Positions 5,590 to 5,923 of a stretch of 5,923 nt of DNA are shown in pieces (within the stretch, counting starts at the first letter, position 1; each line of letters starts with the position of its first letter). This DNA is from Prevotellaceae bacterium. Lineage in GTDB: Bacteria; Bacteroidota; Bacteroidia; Bacteroidales; UBA932. The notes beneath the pieces are model-generated. The model did not search any database and was not told the origin of the DNA. It saw only the letters and a program-made list of their open reading frames with translations. The translations under genes and the position numbers were made by a program. The stretch covers positions 1 to 5,923 of the forward strand of contig JAIRLF010000031.1 in assembly GCA_031259655.1 (NCBI GenBank). The letters are read 5' to 3'.

Positions 5590-5799
5590 GTCAACGCCGG
5601 TGACGATGGCGTCAACGCCAATGACGATGGCGTCAACGCCGGTGACGATGGCGTCAACGCCAATAACGATGGCGTCAACGCCAATGACGATGGCGTCAAC
5701 GCCAATGACGATGGCGTCAACGCCAATGACGATGGCGTCAACGCCAATGACGATGGCGTCAACGCCAATGACGATGGCGTCAACGCCAATGACGATGGC
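5590..5799. repeat. 21-bp minisatellite, ten copies
   Basis: Ten head-to-tail copies of a 21-bp unit made of GTCAACGCC followed by AATGACGATGGC, then a partial GTCA. Copies 2 and 5-10 are identical; copies 1 and 3 have GG for AA, and copy 4 has AATAACG. Across unit junctions TGGCGT-CA-ACGCCA forms an inverted repeat, and within a unit CGTCA/TGACG forms an alternative one. The period is a multiple of three and four of six frames are open: (MASTPMT)n and (VNANDDG)n on plus, (LTPSSLA)n and an AIVIGVD repeat on minus. No frame has a recognisable non-repeat domain in this window, so I treat it as probably non-coding. Copy identity suggests recent expansion. Confidence 0.92.
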
Positions 5800-5923
5800 G
5801 TCAGCCTGTTATGTAAGGCTTCTTTTCGTGTGTTTCGGGTGCGAAACTGTGCGTGTGCGGTTCTATTTAAACTAATACATTCCATTATTCTCGTTCTGTT
5901 TTTTTGTGTTTATACTCTTAAAA
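5800..5923. other. window edge, no supported gene
   Basis: After the minisatellite the sequence is of ordinary composition, then turns T-rich (T-run near 5900). No recognisable gene start, RNA or terminator hairpin was found. The frame reading VNANDDG in the repeat stays open to the last base, so a gene continuing beyond the window cannot be excluded. Confidence 0.4.

Noticed and set aside
5590..5799. Possible CRISPR array in the 21-bp repeats
   Set aside because: Units are directly adjacent with no spacers; it is a simple tandem minisatellite.
5570..5875. Plus-strand frame of 101 residues with MASTPMT repeats as a gene
   Set aside because: Openness comes from the 3-fold repeat period; the non-repeat ends are short, unlike any known protein, and lack a supported start context.
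5508..5885. Minus-strand frame of 125 residues with LTPSSLA repeats as a gene
   Set aside because: Most of it is the minisatellite read in one of four open frames, the flanks show no recognisable domain, and it runs into the start region of the real minus-strand gene with no sign of its own initiation signals.

Overview
The window looks like chromosomal DNA from a member of the Bacteroidetes, probably Bacteroidales. Three things point there: start codons are preceded by A/T-rich sequence with no Shine-Dalgarno; two of the genes have a TAnnTTTG-type -7 box upstream (both TAATTTTG); and the minus-strand gene belongs to a protein family I recall from Bacteroidales genomes. This assignment is an inference, since no rRNA or other phylogenetic marker is present.

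Bases 1-3778 hold a compact plus-strand housekeeping cluster: glutaminyl-tRNA synthetase (glnS, 150-1808), the nucleotide pyrophosphohydrolase MazG (1805-2593, 4-bp overlap), a YbaK/ProXp-type trans-editing aminoacyl-tRNA deacylase (2598-3095, 4-nt gap) and the acyl-phosphate glycerol-3-phosphate acyltransferase PlsY (3128-3778). The first three are likely one transcript concerned with tRNA charging, proofreading and nucleotide clean-up. plsY may also have its own promoter. All four are intact and have their family signature motifs.

Bases 3779-4824 are a gene-free stretch of about 1 kb between the convergent plsY and the minus-strand gene, packed with different repeats. In order these are: an AAAAACT heptamer array that supplies the plsY stop codon; a degenerate 9-bp AGAAT repeat; a palindromic GAGACGCAATA/TATTGCGTCTC element in two long copies plus tandem half-units; an array of C-rich degenerate blocks whose minus strand has two-tier G-quadruplex patterns; and a G-rich 12-bp-period segment ending in a GC hairpin.

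Bases 4825-5511 (minus strand) encode a 228-residue protein of unknown function, with a helical N-terminal region, a Thr/Pro hinge and a beta-rich, fibronectin-III-like C-terminal region. Upstream of it, at 5590-5799, lies a 21-bp minisatellite of ten copies that is open in four of six frames. I found no RNA gene, CRISPR array, transposase or complete mobile element. The parts most worth a second look are the uncharacterised protein with its adjoining minisatellite, and the C-rich and palindromic intergenic repeats.
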